From NCBI GenBank assembly GCA_019096155.1, contig JAHCVI010000001.1:1364001-1428000 (forward strand): a stretch of DNA of 64,000 bases, in the 5' to 3' direction. Every line of letters starts with the position of its first letter. Within the stretch, counting starts at the first letter, position 1. Made by a program: the position numbers and the translations under genes. Source of the DNA: Staphylotrichum longicolle. Lineage: Eukaryota > Ascomycota > Sordariomycetes > Sordariales > Chaetomiaceae. Positions 1-11,900 of this stretch are shown here, piece after piece. Under the pieces are notes generated by a model that saw nothing but the letters and a program-made list of their open reading frames with translations, made no database searches and was not told the origin of the DNA.

Positions 1-3000
1 CGCGCTGTGGAGACTGGCGCATGGCTTGTTCTGGATAATGCCAACCTGTGCAGCGCGTCCGTTCTGGACAGACTCAACTCGCTCCTCGAACGTCCGAACG
101 GCATACTGAGTATCAACGAGCACAGCGGACCAGGCGGCGAGCCGAGGATTATCAAGCCACATCCTGATTTCAGGATTTTCCTGACCGTTGACCCGCGCTA
201 TGGCGAACTCTCGCGAGCTATGAGGAACCGCTCCATTGAGATCTATCTCGATGTTTTGCCGGCAGGCACTGCTTCGGTTGAGCAGATTGCCCCCGTGGAC
301 GGGAGCCTGCAGAGATTCCATACGGCTGCCAAGATCCTGGATCAACAAGCAGGAGATGGACAACTTGTCCCGCTGGCCTTTGACGTTCTGTCTCTTGGAG
401 ATAGCAATCGCCTCGATGCATACCTCGAAGCCGCACGCGAAGGGCTGGCTGATTCCTCCCCATCACTGATACGATCCCCTTCAGCTATCCAGCATCTGGG
501 TCAGGTGCTGTCCTACATCAAGTCCGAAGATGCCGGGGCCCTGAGACAGTCACTCGCCAAGTTGTACGCCGCGTCTCCCGACAAGATGCTGATGCCGATC
601 CATCCGCTTCTCAATTCACCCATGATACCGATCCTGGAGCAGGGTCGCGACGGCCTGGCCTACTGGCTCGCCAGCTGCTACGAATTCTATCTCTCCATCC
701 AGAGCGCAGAGAAGGGCATGGAGGCGCAACTAGGCAAAGTCAACGTCAGCAAGCCATCATCCATGAACCGCCTACAGCGGTCTTGGGTTGCAGACAAGGT
801 TGCCTCGCTCTCCAGGGACTCGACTGTCAACGCCGTGCGCTTCCTCTCGTCGGTCTTGCGAACAGTCAAGACGTTCCTTTGTGAGACGTCAGACGAGCCT
901 GGCCATTGGACGCAGCGCCGTGCTGTGCTGAGGCGGTTGATGCTGTTCTGGAAGCGGACATTCGAGTCGCTAATTGCTGCCTCATTTGAGGAGGCCCGCT
1001 TTCAGGCGCACTTGACTCAGGGCTCGAATCTCCTGCAGCACAGCATGTCTGCTTTGGGCGAGGTGGATGACCACAAGTTACTCTCTGCTTTGTCAGGGTT
1101 CCTTGAGCGTGACTTTGTGGTTGGGTTCAAGCTGTCGAGCGGTCTCAGCATGGAAGCTCTCTGGCACCAGCTGCGGCCGGACCCTATTCCAGATGTACAG
1201 ACACTGGAGCAGGTCATGGAAATGGAGCGCCTTGCCGACCGGTTTGACTCGCTGCGTTGGCGAGTCGACGTCAACATCTCTACGCTACGCACGATCCAGG
1301 ACGCCATGGCACGGATCTATGCAGTTATCCGGACCGGCAAAGGAGATGCTGCCAGCCTTGTCAGAGACCTCCAATCTGAGATCACCGCCCTCGAATCGAA
1401 GATGGGAGAACACTCAGCCACCCATCAACCCTTCTTTGCCTCCAGCTTCGAGGGCCTCAGGCAAGCACTTGTCCTGCATCAGGTCTCTCAGGGCACAGCC
1501 ATGCAGCTTGGATCTTCGGACGTGGACGTCCTCGCAAGCATTCCCACACCCAGCCTCATGCGCCTGCAGTGCCTGAAGCAGACCGCCCTGCAAGCGGTGG
1601 ATTACATTCTCGTCCAAGACAGCAGCGCAGTTCGCCCCTGGGAGGGTGCCTTGGCCAAGTCGCTGCTGCTCAAGTACGACGCCGCGTCCTCGGCCAGCCT
1701 TGATGAGCTGCGTTCGCTCGAGGTGGAGATGCCTATCATGGGCAAGGCGCTTGCCACCGCGTCGGAGGCGCTGACCACGGATCCCCTTATCAAGGTTGAG
1801 CAGCTACTCCTGAAACTGATGGGGGATATCGTCGCGGCTCATGGTGAGTCGTGCAGAGGTTGGGTGACCGAGGCTTACGAGAACCTTTTGGCGCGGGAGG
1901 ATGTTCACGTCCCTCAGGGCGCTGACTTTGGGACGTGGCTCGAACAAACGAGTTTGCTCGAGCATCTCAGAGGTCAGTTGCCTCAGCATCTCAGCTCTGT
2001 CTTCCAAAGGCGTTTCTCCAAAGCCCTGTTGGCACTGGCAGCATCTACCAAGGGATTCGAGCCACGTTCTGCATCAACTTCCGTCGCCTGGGTCCGCTTT
2101 GCCTTGGGCTGTATCGAGCTCTTCGTTCCGGATAAGATATTTGACCCGCACCATCGCGCTCAGGTTGAAGCGGAAGAACATCAGGAGTTATACCAAAGCT
2201 TGCAGAAGCAAATCGCTGCTCTTGAGGCTTTTGAGCTTGAATTTACAGGGCAAAAGACCAGCATCCGTTCTCAACTCCTCATCGAGGAGGCGGAGGGGTT
2301 GGGCGAGCCGCCAGCGGTCCAAGATATCTATCGGCCTGGCGGCGGTGAACTTCGTAGCCTGCAGGGCGAGTTCAACAACGTGCTGAATGCCCTCATCGCG
2401 AATGATGTGGCGGCAACACATTTGCGCTCGGTTCTCTCGTCCTCCGGCGACGCCGTGGAGGAGCTGGCACTTGTCGAACAGAACGTGACGCTGCTGATTG
2501 CTCGTTTGACGACGAGGTTCGGCGCCTACCAGGATCTCACCATGCCCTTGGTCAGCTTCCTCCGTTGTGTGAGGTTGGGTCTCTCTCTTGGCAGAGGGGT
2601 GGGTGCGAACAAGCCGGTCGAAGAGTCTGACTCGCAGGCTCTGGTCGGCGCCACTCCGTTTTTGGGCGGCACCGCCTGGACCGCCGAGGCCACATCTCTG
2701 CCGAGTCGCACGCTCGAGTTCCTCTCCTTTGTCCAGGTTGTTACTGCTGTTGAGGGCCTTGACAAGCTCCCTGTCTCGCTACGACAGTCACTCCACGAGT
2801 CGCTGGCCGCGTTCCACGAGGAGTGGAGCAAGAAGCTGGAGGCTGACCGCAAGATTGAGGAGGCCAACACTAGCTTGTTCAGGTTCAAGGGCAGCTTGGA
2901 AGACCAAGAGGAGTACGATCAGGAAGAGTTTGACCAGCTCTTCCCTGATTTCACGCCGGATGAGGAGGGCGTCACCAAGAACAAGAAGCCCCGCCGTGGC

Positions 3001-6000
3001 GGCCGTGAGCTCTCCGTCCTGTTGGCTGAGGCACATGAAAAGATCTTCCTGTCCACTCAGGAACCGCAGCAGAGCATCAAGGCTCTCTGCAAGCAGGTCG
3101 CTCGCCGTGTCGCCCGGGAAAAGCGTGAGAGCACCACTACCGAGCCGGAACTCGACAGCATGCTTCTTCCCGCGACGATCCTCGTCTTTGACGAGCAAGT
3201 CAAAGCGTTCAGCTCAAATGTGGACGGCTCAAACTATAACTTCTATACTGACGCCAACCTCGCCGAGGTCCGCAAGGTGCTGGGTCTTGTCAACTCCATC
3301 AAGCAGCGCTTCCTGGAACTGCAGGGAATCGACGAGATCGGCCACCACCAGACTTTGGCCGATGTTGTTATGTCATGCGACAAGGTCTTGGAACTGGCGA
3401 TCGACGACCCTTTGGCCAAGATCATCACCGCCATCGAGCATTTGCACGCGCACGTCTACGAGTGGCATGAGGGCGGCTGGGCCACCAAGGCGCACAAGGC
3501 GATCGCGCTGTACGAGAAACTGAGAGACACCATCTGCGACTGGCGCCGACTGGAGCTGTCGAGCTGGTCGCGGTTGCTCGACGCGGAGGTCAAGAAGAAC
3601 TACGATGATGCCAAGTCGTGGTGGTTCATTGCCTATGGCTCCGTCATTCTTGAGCCGTGCTCTATTCTGCAGCAGGGTCTGGATCTCAAAGGCCATGCTG
3701 TCAAGCTTCTGAGCATCCTGGAGTCTTACTTCACTGGCTCGAGCCTCGGACAGTTCGGCGCCCGTCTGGACCTCCTCAAGCAGCTCAAGAACCAACTGGA
3801 TTTGCTCGTGGTGGACGAGGCTGCTCTGGGCCTGATCCGCGATGCCGTGCAAAACTTCATCACGTACTACAGCCGGTATGAGTCCAAGGTGAACGAGACA
3901 ATCAAGGCTGGAAGGGTTCCGCTAGACAGGAGCATGAAGGACGTTTTGTTGATGTCGAAGTGGAGGGACAAGAACATTGATGCGCTGAGGGAAAGCGCGC
4001 GCAAGTCGCATCAGAAGCTCTTCAGGCTTGTGCGCAAGTTCCGCGCTGTACTGGACCAGCCTGTCAGGACCATTACCGATCAGGGGCTCCCCGAGGAGGG
4101 TCACAGCAATGGAGTTTCTGGAAGTGGTGCGAAGCTTATCGAAGCGCAAATCGACCTGCAGGCCATCGCTCGCTGCCAGCAGGTGCTCCCGGACATAGCA
4201 AGCCACCCGCACTGGGCGAGAATGTCCAACCTCCCAGCTGTGCTCAAGGCCATGGCCAAGCACGGTTCTCTGCCCGCCTCTTCTGTCGACGCCGCGGATA
4301 CCCTCGACAACTACGTTACAGACCTTGTTTCTTCCATTGCCTCCCTGAGAAAAGAAACCCCTGGCACATTGACCGACGAAAACAAGGAACTTGTCCGCCA
4401 CCTCAAGACCCGCAAGGTCACCCTGTACAGCGACACTCTCAAGACTCTCCGCGCTATGGGTTTCAGTCGCAACCTTGGCACCAACCTCCTCGAGCGGCAA
4501 AGCTCTACCGCCGTGGTCCTTGTTGGCTCAGGGGTCGTCCCCCATCTCGATAGCTCCACCCTGGGTGCGATCGAGTACTTCTACCACAAGACCCTTGATC
4601 TGGCCCCGCGTGCCCGGCATGCCACATTCGAGCATTCTGAGGACCTCAATCGTGAGGTGGTGCACCGCAGTATCGGTTACTTGGAGGGTGTGCTGCATGT
4701 CATGTTCCGTCAGAGGCAGTTCTTGTCCAGGGCCGCTAGAGACGCGCGTGGTCTCCATGAAGCTGTTGAGACAGTTACTGATCTTTCTCCTGGCGGAGAT
4801 GATTGCTTCAGGCCACAGACGCGGTTGGCAAACCATGCTCAGGTGATTCGCTGGCTGGTGCAGATCGTCAAGCTTGGTGTGAGTCTGGTCGAGATTCACG
4901 GCAAGCTTGGTGGTGCAGAGAACTCCTCAATCCGCGCCAAACTTGAGGGCTGGGTTGAGACATTCACGAAACTCGACGCAGCGCACGACAAGCTGCCCCG
5001 TCTCCCTGAGGGGCTCAGCTCTCCTGAAAATGAGAAGCTCCAAGGCGATGCGGAGAAGGAACTCGACGCTTTCCGTTCTGCCCTTGAGGTGATGATTCAA
5101 GACCGTCCTGACCTGGACTTCGTTGTACGGCAAATACAGTTATGGATCAGCATCCGGTCAACAGATGTCATCAACGGCGTCTCCAACGACGATATCAACA
5201 GCTTTGCCACAGCAGCTTTGACCCTCTCAAGCAGGATCCTGGTCGCGTTGCAGAACTTCCAAAAGGCTGCCCAGTCCCTGCCACCCACGACCGAAGACGC
5301 CGGCTGGCTGATCAACTACAACGACAGCCTCCAAACATCTCTTGATGCCCTCCGCATGGTTAAGATTACTTCAGAAGTCGAATCCCTCATCCGCCAGCTC
5401 AAGGCTGTCCCGATCGAGCAGTCCCCAACCGCAGCCGCCCTTCTCCGCCTCATCCACCCCGTCCTCTCACAATATTCCGCCATCTGCACCCAAAACCTCA
5501 CACGATACTCCGAACTCCACCGCACCACCTGCCGATTGGGCTACCACCTCGCCGCCTCCTTTGTCCAGATCTCCTCCCAGGGTTTCTGCACGCCGCAGGA
5601 AAAGAGCGACGAAACGGCAGGCGAGTCCGGCAAAGTCGAGAGCGGCACCGGTCTCGGCGACGGCGAGGGCGCGGAGGACATCAGCAAGGATATCAAGCCC
5701 GACGAAGACCTGTCTGAGCTCGCGCAGGATCCCAATAACAAGACCCAGGGCGACATCGAGGAGAACGAGGACGCGGTCGACATGGGTGAGGATGAAATGG
5801 AGGGTGAGATGGGAAGCGTGGCTGGGAAGGACGAGGAGGAGGAGAAGAAGGACGGGGATAAAGACGGGGAGGAAGAAGAGGAGAATGAGGTTGACGAGCA
5901 GGCGGGAGACGTGGATGATCTGGACCCGACGGCGGTGGATGAGAAGATGTGGGATGGGAGCGGCGAGGATGAAGCGGAGAAGGACCAGTTGGGCGATCAA

Positions 6001-8208
6001 GAGAAAGGCAAGAAGGACGAGGACCAGAGCGCTGCTGCTGAGGGGGAGAAGAAGGAGCAGAAGCAGGGAGATGAGCAGGATGAGGGTAATGCGCCCCCGG
6101 ATGAGGTTGGTGAGGAGCAAGGGGACGACGATGCGGAGATGGAGGCTGGGCAGGAAGAGGAGGGTGCTCCACAAGAGGAGCTGAATCGCCAGGATCAGAA
6201 TGTCCAAGAGAATGACACGCTGGCGCTGCCGGAGGATATGGACATTGAGATCGATGATGGAGAGGAGGACGACGGGCCGGATGATGACTTGGATGGTTTG
6301 TCTGATGTCGAGAAGCCGGAGGAGAAGCAGACCGATGTGCCGGACGATGCGTCTCAGAACGGAGACGAGGAGAAGGGCGAGGAGGAGCACCAGAAAGACG
6401 AGGAGATTCAGGATGAGGAGGCGGAACAGGAAGAGGAAATCGATGCCGCGGGCGACAGGGAGGACGAAATGGATGTCGAGATGGAAGAAGAAGGAGAAGA
6501 GGGAGAAGAGGGCCAGGATGAGGAGAAGGACGAGAAGAAACCGCCGCTGCCTGACGACGGAGCGGCCGCAGACCAGGATAACGTCGCACCCAGCGATGTT
6601 CAGAATGGCGGTGGCCAGGCCGAAGACACCAGCATGCAGGACGAGGGAGCCGATAATAAGGCGGCGCAGAGAGAGCAAGGCGCGATTGGCAAGCAGTCGG
6701 CCGAGGAGGACAAGGCGCCTGGCAACCAAGGCGCCCTTTCAAGCATGGATCAAGAGCAAGGGCCCTCTGACGAGCCCGAGAACGCCGACTCGAAGGCTGC
6801 ACAGCCATTCAAGAAGCTCGGCGATGCCTTGGAACGGTGGTATCAGAATCAGCGCGAGATCCAGGCTGCCTCAGAAAGCCAAGAAAAGACGGAGAAGTCA
6901 GCTGAGGATATGGCTCGCGCCGAGTTCCAGCATCTTCAGGACGAAGCTGCCGAGGCTGATACTCAAGCCTTGGGGACCGCAACCAACGAGGAAGCTCGTC
7001 CGATGGATGATGCGATGGCGGTCGACACCGAGATGGACGAGGGCAACAACCAGATCATGCCTGAGGACGACCAGGAAGAGGAGGGTGGAGATGTCGAGAT
7101 GGAGGATGTTGAGCCAACTGAGCCTCAGGATGCCTCCAAGAAAGACCGCGAGGACGGCCGGACTGGCGTCGCTACGCACAAGGGCGCCTACGAGAAAGAT
7201 GAAAGTGCCCGTACCGAAGCTCCAGAGGAGATTGACGACGAGCAAGTCGAGGAGACATCCACCCAGCTTTTGGCCACACACATCACCGAGCAGGATGAAG
7301 ACGCCACGCCGCTCCGTGACTACACCGAAGCGCTCGAGATGTGGTCCACCTTCCAGACCAAGACGCAATCCCTCTCACAATCGCTCTCCTCTCAGCTGCG
7401 CCTGATCCTCGCGCCTACGCAATCCACCAAACTCTCGGGCTCCTTCCGGACCGGCAAGCGCCTCAACATCAAAAAGATCATCCCCTACATCGCCTCGAGC
7501 TACAAGCGCGACAAGATCTGGATGCGCCGCGCCATCCCCTCCAAGCGTGCGTATCAAATCCTCCTCTGCGTCGACGACAGCTCCTCCATGTCCGACGACA
7601 ACCGCTCGTCCTCGGGCCGACTGGCCCTCGAATCCCTCGTCATGGTCGCCCGCGCGCTCACGGTGCTCGAGGCCGGGCAGATCGGCGTGATGGGCTTCGG
7701 CACCGACGTGTTTGTGGCGCACGCCCTGACCGACCCGTCCTTCACCTCGCAGGACACGGGCGCCCGCGTGCTGCAAAAGTTCACCTTCCGCCAGGAGGGC
7801 ACCGACATGGTGCGCCTGCTGCGCAAGACCATCGACCACTTCCGCGACGCGCGGCTCATGCAGGCGTCGGCGCCCGGCGGCGAGGACCTCTGGCAGCTGG
7901 CGCTCATCCTGTCGGACGGCCTCGTCCAGAGCCGCGACCACGCGCGCCTGCGGCCGCTGCTGCGCGAGGCCATGGAGCAGCGCGTCATGGTGGTGTTTAT
8001 CGTCATGGACGACGCCCGCGAGAACAAGAAGGGGCACAGCGTGCTGGAGCTGAAGGAGGCGCGGTTCGGGCCCGACGGCGTCCCGGTGATTCACCGCTAT
8101 CTGGACTCGTTCCCGTTCCCGTACTATCTGATTGTGCATCATCTGGATGACCTGCCGGGTGCCCTGGCGGCGCTGTTGAGGACCTGGTTCGCCGAGGTCA
8201 ATTCTTAG
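1..8208 (+). CDS. MDN1: Midasin (Rea1/Mdn1), 3' part of gene
   Basis: The frame is open from the first base, so the gene begins outside the window; about 2,735 C-terminal residues are present without an intron. Midasin is the giant dynein-like AAA ATPase that strips assembly factors from pre-60S ribosomes in the nucleolus and nucleoplasm. The window opens inside the last AAA module: a Walker-B-like WLVLDNANLC segment, then the sensor-type stretch with LTVDPRYGELSRAMRNR near residues 60-75. A long helical linker follows. An Asp/Glu-rich domain spans about residues 1870-2430 (bases 5610-7290). The C-terminal MIDAS/VWA domain has the metal-site DxSxS at about residues 2523-2527 (bases 7573-7587), then GTD near base 7800 and LSDG near base 7914. 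The stop at 8206-8208 gives a normal C-terminus. Identification is close to certain. Confidence 0.97.
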   Translation, partial: RAVETGAWLVLDNANLCSASVLDRLNSLLERPNGILSINEHSGPGGEPRIIKPHPDFRIFLTVDPRYGELSRAMRNRSIEIYLDVLPAGTASVEQIAPVDGSLQRFHTAAKILDQQAGDGQLVPLAFDVLSLGDSNRLDAYLEAAREGLADSSPSLIRSPSAIQHLGQVLSYIKSEDAGALRQSLAKLYAASPDKMLMPIHPLLNSPMIPILEQGRDGLAYWLASCYEFYLSIQSAEKGMEAQLGKVNVSKPSSMNRLQRSWVADKVASLSRDSTVNAVRFLSSVLRTVKTFLCETSDEPGHWTQRRAVLRRLMLFWKRTFESLIAASFEEARFQAHLTQGSNLLQHSMSALGEVDDHKLLSALSGFLERDFVVGFKLSSGLSMEALWHQLRPDPIPDVQTLEQVMEMERLADRFDSLRWRVDVNISTLRTIQDAMARIYAVIRTGKGDAASLVRDLQSEITALESKMGEHSATHQPFFASSFEGLRQALVLHQVSQGTAMQLGSSDVDVLASIPTPSLMRLQCLKQTALQAVDYILVQDSSAVRPWEGALAKSLLLKYDAASSASLDELRSLEVEMPIMGKALATASEALTTDPLIKVEQLLLKLMGDIVAAHGESCRGWVTEAYENLLAREDVHVPQGADFGTWLEQTSLLEHLRGQLPQHLSSVFQRRFSKALLALAASTKGFEPRSASTSVAWVRFALGCIELFVPDKIFDPHHRAQVEAEEHQELYQSLQKQIAALEAFELEFTGQKTSIRSQLLIEEAEGLGEPPAVQDIYRPGGGELRSLQGEFNNVLNALIANDVAATHLRSVLSSSGDAVEELALVEQNVTLLIARLTTRFGAYQDLTMPLVSFLRCVRLGLSLGRGVGANKPVEESDSQALVGATPFLGGTAWTAEATSLPSRTLEFLSFVQVVTAVEGLDKLPVSLRQSLHESLAAFHEEWSKKLEADRKIEEANTSLFRFKGSLEDQEEYDQEEFDQLFPDFTPDEEGVTKNKKPRRGGRELSVLLAEAHEKIFLSTQEPQQSIKALCKQVARRVAREKRESTTTEPELDSMLLPATILVFDEQVKAFSSNVDGSNYNFYTDANLAEVRKVLGLVNSIKQRFLELQGIDEIGHHQTLADVVMSCDKVLELAIDDPLAKIITAIEHLHAHVYEWHEGGWATKAHKAIALYEKLRDTICDWRRLELSSWSRLLDAEVKKNYDDAKSWWFIAYGSVILEPCSILQQGLDLKGHAVKLLSILESYFTGSSLGQFGARLDLLKQLKNQLDLLVVDEAALGLIRDAVQNFITYYSRYESKVNETIKAGRVPLDRSMKDVLLMSKWRDKNIDALRESARKSHQKLFRLVRKFRAVLDQPVRTITDQGLPEEGHSNGVSGSGAKLIEAQIDLQAIARCQQVLPDIASHPHWARMSNLPAVLKAMAKHGSLPASSVDAADTLDNYVTDLVSSIASLRKETPGTLTDENKELVRHLKTRKVTLYSDTLKTLRAMGFSRNLGTNLLERQSSTAVVLVGSGVVPHLDSSTLGAIEYFYHKTLDLAPRARHATFEHSEDLNREVVHRSIGYLEGVLHVMFRQRQFLSRAARDARGLHEAVETVTDLSPGGDDCFRPQTRLANHAQVIRWLVQIVKLGVSLVEIHGKLGGAENSSIRAKLEGWVETFTKLDAAHDKLPRLPEGLSSPENEKLQGDAEKELDAFRSALEVMIQDRPDLDFVVRQIQLWISIRSTDVINGVSNDDINSFATAALTLSSRILVALQNFQKAAQSLPPTTEDAGWLINYNDSLQTSLDALRMVKITSEVESLIRQLKAVPIEQSPTAAALLRLIHPVLSQYSAICTQNLTRYSELHRTTCRLGYHLAASFVQISSQGFCTPQEKSDETAGESGKVESGTGLGDGEGAEDISKDIKPDEDLSELAQDPNNKTQGDIEENEDAVDMGEDEMEGEMGSVAGKDEEEEKKDGDKDGEEEEENEVDEQAGDVDDLDPTAVDEKMWDGSGEDEAEKDQLGDQEKGKKDEDQSAAAEGEKKEQKQGDEQDEGNAPPDEVGEEQGDDDAEMEAGQEEEGAPQEELNRQDQNVQENDTLALPEDMDIEIDDGEEDDGPDDDLDGLSDVEKPEEKQTDVPDDASQNGDEEKGEEEHQKDEEIQDEEAEQEEEIDAAGDREDEMDVEMEEEGEEGEEGQDEEKDEKKPPLPDDGAAADQDNVAPSDVQNGGGQAEDTSMQDEGADNKAAQREQGAIGKQSAEEDKAPGNQGALSSMDQEQGPSDEPENADSKAAQPFKKLGDALERWYQNQREIQAASESQEKTEKSAEDMARAEFQHLQDEAAEADTQALGTATNEEARPMDDAMAVDTEMDEGNNQIMPEDDQEEEGGDVEMEDVEPTEPQDASKKDREDGRTGVATHKGAYEKDESARTEAPEEIDDEQVEETSTQLLATHITEQDEDATPLRDYTEALEMWSTFQTKTQSLSQSLSSQLRLILAPTQSTKLSGSFRTGKRLNIKKIIPYIASSYKRDKIWMRRAIPSKRAYQILLCVDDSSSMSDDNRSSSGRLALESLVMVARALTVLEAGQIGVMGFGTDVFVAHALTDPSFTSQDTGARVLQKFTFRQEGTDMVRLLRKTIDHFRDARLMQASAPGGEDLWQLALILSDGLVQSRDHARLRPLLREAMEQRVMVVFIVMDDARENKKGHSVLELKEARFGPDGVPVIHRYLDSFPFPYYLIVHHLDDLPGALAALLRTWFAEVNS

Positions 8209-8987
8209 GGAGGCGGTGCATATAGACCTGATTTTCGTTGTGTATGTATTTATTGGGTGTTAGGGGCGTCAGGTGGTTGAGATTCGGCACGGAAAATGTA
8301 GACTGCTAGTAATAGCTTGGAATGATGAGATTCCAGTACATCAGAAACCAGCTGTGTGTTCATCTGGTCGTAACAGGCAATTCGTTGTTCCTGGTAAGCT
8401 TGGGGAAAGATTAGCTTTTTGAACAGAAAGTCTCGCACGCTTGTCTCCCTGTCTGGAGTCGGACAATCCACGAAACCACTAAAAGGAGAGGATTTGTGGC
8501 GGCCAGACCTGGTTTGCTGCTTGATATGGCATGCCATACCACATTTCATCAAGTGCTAAAAGACAAAGGGAGGCACGCAAGTCAAAGGGAGTACGATCAA
8601 CACAGTTTTCACACTTCCAAGACATGGCAATTTCACACTTTGCGCCACTCCAAGCCGCAGTCCACAAGTAAGTACCCGGTTGATGCTGTATTGGACCCTA
8701 TGCAACACTCATAGCGCTCTCTGCCTCCAAGCAAAGCTAAATAAACCATGAAGTGTACCAGTAAAAAGAAAACGGAAAGTAAACAACGTAGTCTACCAAC
8801 AAAAGCCTCCCCCCTTTCCACCATCCACAGAGATAGATGACTTAGGAAATAGGGAAAGATATGATATGAACCACACCGCCCATGAAACAAAACAGCCCAT
8901 CTCAAACGCAACTGTTTCCACCACAGCCACTCATCCATCATCACAATCAAAACAAACCAACCACCGCCGCCCGTCCGTCCATCCTCC
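8209..8987. other. Intergenic, convergent 3' ends
   Basis: This lies between the 3' ends of midasin (+) and Yta7 (-). It presumably holds both 3' UTRs. I see no coding potential or RNA gene. Confidence 0.6.
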
Positions 8988-11900
8988 TCACCTCAAATAA
9001 ACCCACGGCTCCTTGGCCTCATTCCCCTGACTCTGACTCTGACTCTGGCTCTGACTCGCTCCTCCCACACCCCCCTCCACACTGTCCAACACTTCGCCCT
9101 CCCCATCGCCATCGCCATCCGCCCCCTTCCTCTTCTGGCTATCCAGCAGCGCGCCCTGCACCAGCTCGATGTCGCCAATCGTGTCGTTGAACACCGAGAT
9201 GAGCGAGTTGAGCACCGTCATGCGGTTCCACTCGTGCCGCGTCTTCCAGATCTCGTCCATCAGCTCGCGGTAGATCTGCTCGAGCTGCTCGACGCTGCAG
9301 CCCGACGTGCGGTCGGCCAGCGTCTGCAAAAAGTCGTAGGCGCTGCCCTCGTGGATGACGGGCTGCTGCGAGCCGATGGTTGAGCCGGACTGCCGCAGGC
9401 CGGGGATCGGGGTGGGCCCATTGGTACCCTTGGATCCGCTGCCGCTGCCGCTGGCGGGGGTGTGGGTGCCCGGGCCGGTGGCGTTGCTGCCGCTGCCGCT
9501 TCCGCTGAGAGAGTTGTGATTGCTGTTTTGTTCGTTTAGGATGTTGTCGAGGTTGCGCGGCCGGGCGCTGGACGAGGATGGGACGTTGTCGTCGGTGATT
9601 CGGATCGAGGCAGAACCGCTGCCCATGGGCGGTGGACCCATTGGTACGCCAGTTCCCATCCGGGGCTGGAGCACGCCGCGTTCCATGGCCGCTGCTTGGG
9701 AGTGCAGCCATTCTTTTCCGCTTGAACTTGACTGGCTCAAGCTGGTGGAATGACCGCTGTGGTGCAGGAGCACCTGTTCCTGCGTGTGCACCTGTGTGTC
9801 GAGAAGGAGCGACGAATCATCTGCATTGGCTGTAACGCCATTGGTGCGCTGTGTTTCGGTACGTTGCGTGCTCCAGTTCAGAGAGCCCCGGTTGGTCGAC
9901 AACTCTGACGTCTTTGTGGTTGACGCATCGTTCGCGATGGCAGACGGAGACACACCGGGAGGCACCGACGTGACCACTGAGCGCTGCGAGAACTGTGTTC
10001 CGGCGGTTGCTCTGGTCGAATCTCCAAGCGGCGGGCGACCCCCGAGTTGGGGCCATTGGAGCGGTGACACCAGGTCTGGACGGGGGCCGGACAAGGGCTG
10101 TGTTTCATCATCCAACCCACTCATGTGGACATCCTCACCGTCCGCCCGCGATGGTACCGATGTGCCATTGGTCAAGCGGCGCGAGTCGGTGGTGTCCGTC
10201 TGCCCATTAGACTCGGGACTCATGATCGGCTGGAACCTTGCCGCGGTCGTCATCCGCACGCCTCGCGTCAGGGGAAGCCCAATCCCCACGGGTCCTTGTG
10301 AGTCGCTATCGCCGTCGCCGTGAATATCAGATTGGATCAGGTCAACCAGCGGCTGCAGCGCGGCCTTCTTGCGCGCCTTCTCTTCGGCCTCTTTAGCCCT
10401 CTGAAGTTGTCTCTGGTATATCTCCTCAAATCGAATACCCTGGTTGGCGAGGGTGGTGGCGATGTCGTGGACATCAACTTCGACATTGGTGCGGAGCTCA
10501 TTTGCTTTGAGGGTTCGGTCCCGGTCACCAATGTTTTTGGCGTCAAGGTACAGCCTGTTGATGTCCTTATAGAAGTCGGCCGGCCTCGCGTAGTAGCCGT
10601 TCGCCAAACGCTCCTCGATTGTGGTCGACTCCAAGTTGTAGAAGAACTTGCCTGTGGCGGTCTCCCGGATGCCGTCTGTGCCTTCCCTATCTTTCGCAAT
10701 CTCGAACGGCCTGTTCTCGCCGTGGGCGAGGTCGGGTCGAACGAAGTTGGGGTCGGCTTCGTCAAAGAGGTAGGCGATTTGTGCAAACGGAATCACGGGT
10801 TGCCTGAACTTCCGGTACTTGCGGTGAATCTGGTCCATGATCGGTTGCAGGCGCATCTTCAACAGGTTCAGGTGGTGGAGATCCATCTTGCGTTGAGCCT
10901 TGATCTCCTCCTTCGTCAGGGTCTTGGGGGGTGGCGGAGGCGCAACTGGGAGTTCTTCAATGATCCGTCTCCTGCGGTTAGCTGGATCAGGAAACTCGGT
11001 AGGAGACTTCCTCAGGTGCGCAATAATATTATCGAAGAACTCGAGTCGGTTGTCCTAACATTTATTAGCACCGATCTTCCATGAGCAAAGAGACCTCGCA
11101 ACATACCCGCTCCGGACGCTCAACGACAGCCCGGTTCTTCTTGGAAAAGCCAAAAAGCTCCTTGAGAAGCTCGGCTGGTAGGAGCTCAGGGGTACAGTCG
11201 GCTGTCGCCAGCAGAAGAACAGGGTCGGAAGGTGGTATGCTCCTGAGCAAGGTTGCGAAGGTTGTGATTGCGGCGTCGGTGAGGCTGTTCCACCAGACTT
11301 CCACACCGGGGATGAAGATGACGCTTGGCTTGTGCCGCTTCACCTCCGTGAAGCGACTGACAATGACCTGTTCCATGGGCTATAAACACCAGTTAGCAAA
11401 GTTCCTGCACCCAGACGAGTATTTGATGCTTACCCGTCCATCACCTAACAGCGTAGCCAGGTCCATTGTCTGTACATGCACCCCTTCCAAGTGGTGCAAG
11501 ATGGCTGCCGCCAAATAGTTCTGACCCATGCCCGCTACACCAGAGATGAGCGAACGAGGCCGGAAGATACGAGAGCGCTCAAACTCCTGGTGCATCGCCT
11601 CCCTGCCAAAGCCATGGTCCGCGTCCTCATAAGGCTCGTACATGGCTTCCTGGAGAGCCGTGGTCTTGTTGGGGCGCGGAAGGATATTGTCAAGCACCCT
11701 CAAGATGGCACGGTACTGGTTTCTCAGTAGCGGCTCGACAATTCGCGGCAGCGGAATGGCCGATGACGAGGTGGACCGCTCAGACGATGGGATCATCTTC
11801 TTGACTGAGATCATGAAATCAGTCGCGTGGATTGAGATCTTCTCAGGATCCACAATCAGCTTTTCTTTCGAGCTGTAGATCTGCGGGTAGGTCCTCTGGA

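Noticed and set aside
5467..6729. 420-codon minus-strand open frame rich in Leu/Val
   Set aside because: It is the antisense of the Asp/Glu-rich midasin domain. GAG/GAA/GAC codons read backwards give Leu, Val and Phe, so the apparent hydrophobic protein is an artefact.
7375..8142. 255-codon minus-strand open frame
   Set aside because: It is the antisense of the midasin MIDAS domain, which is unmistakable on the plus strand.
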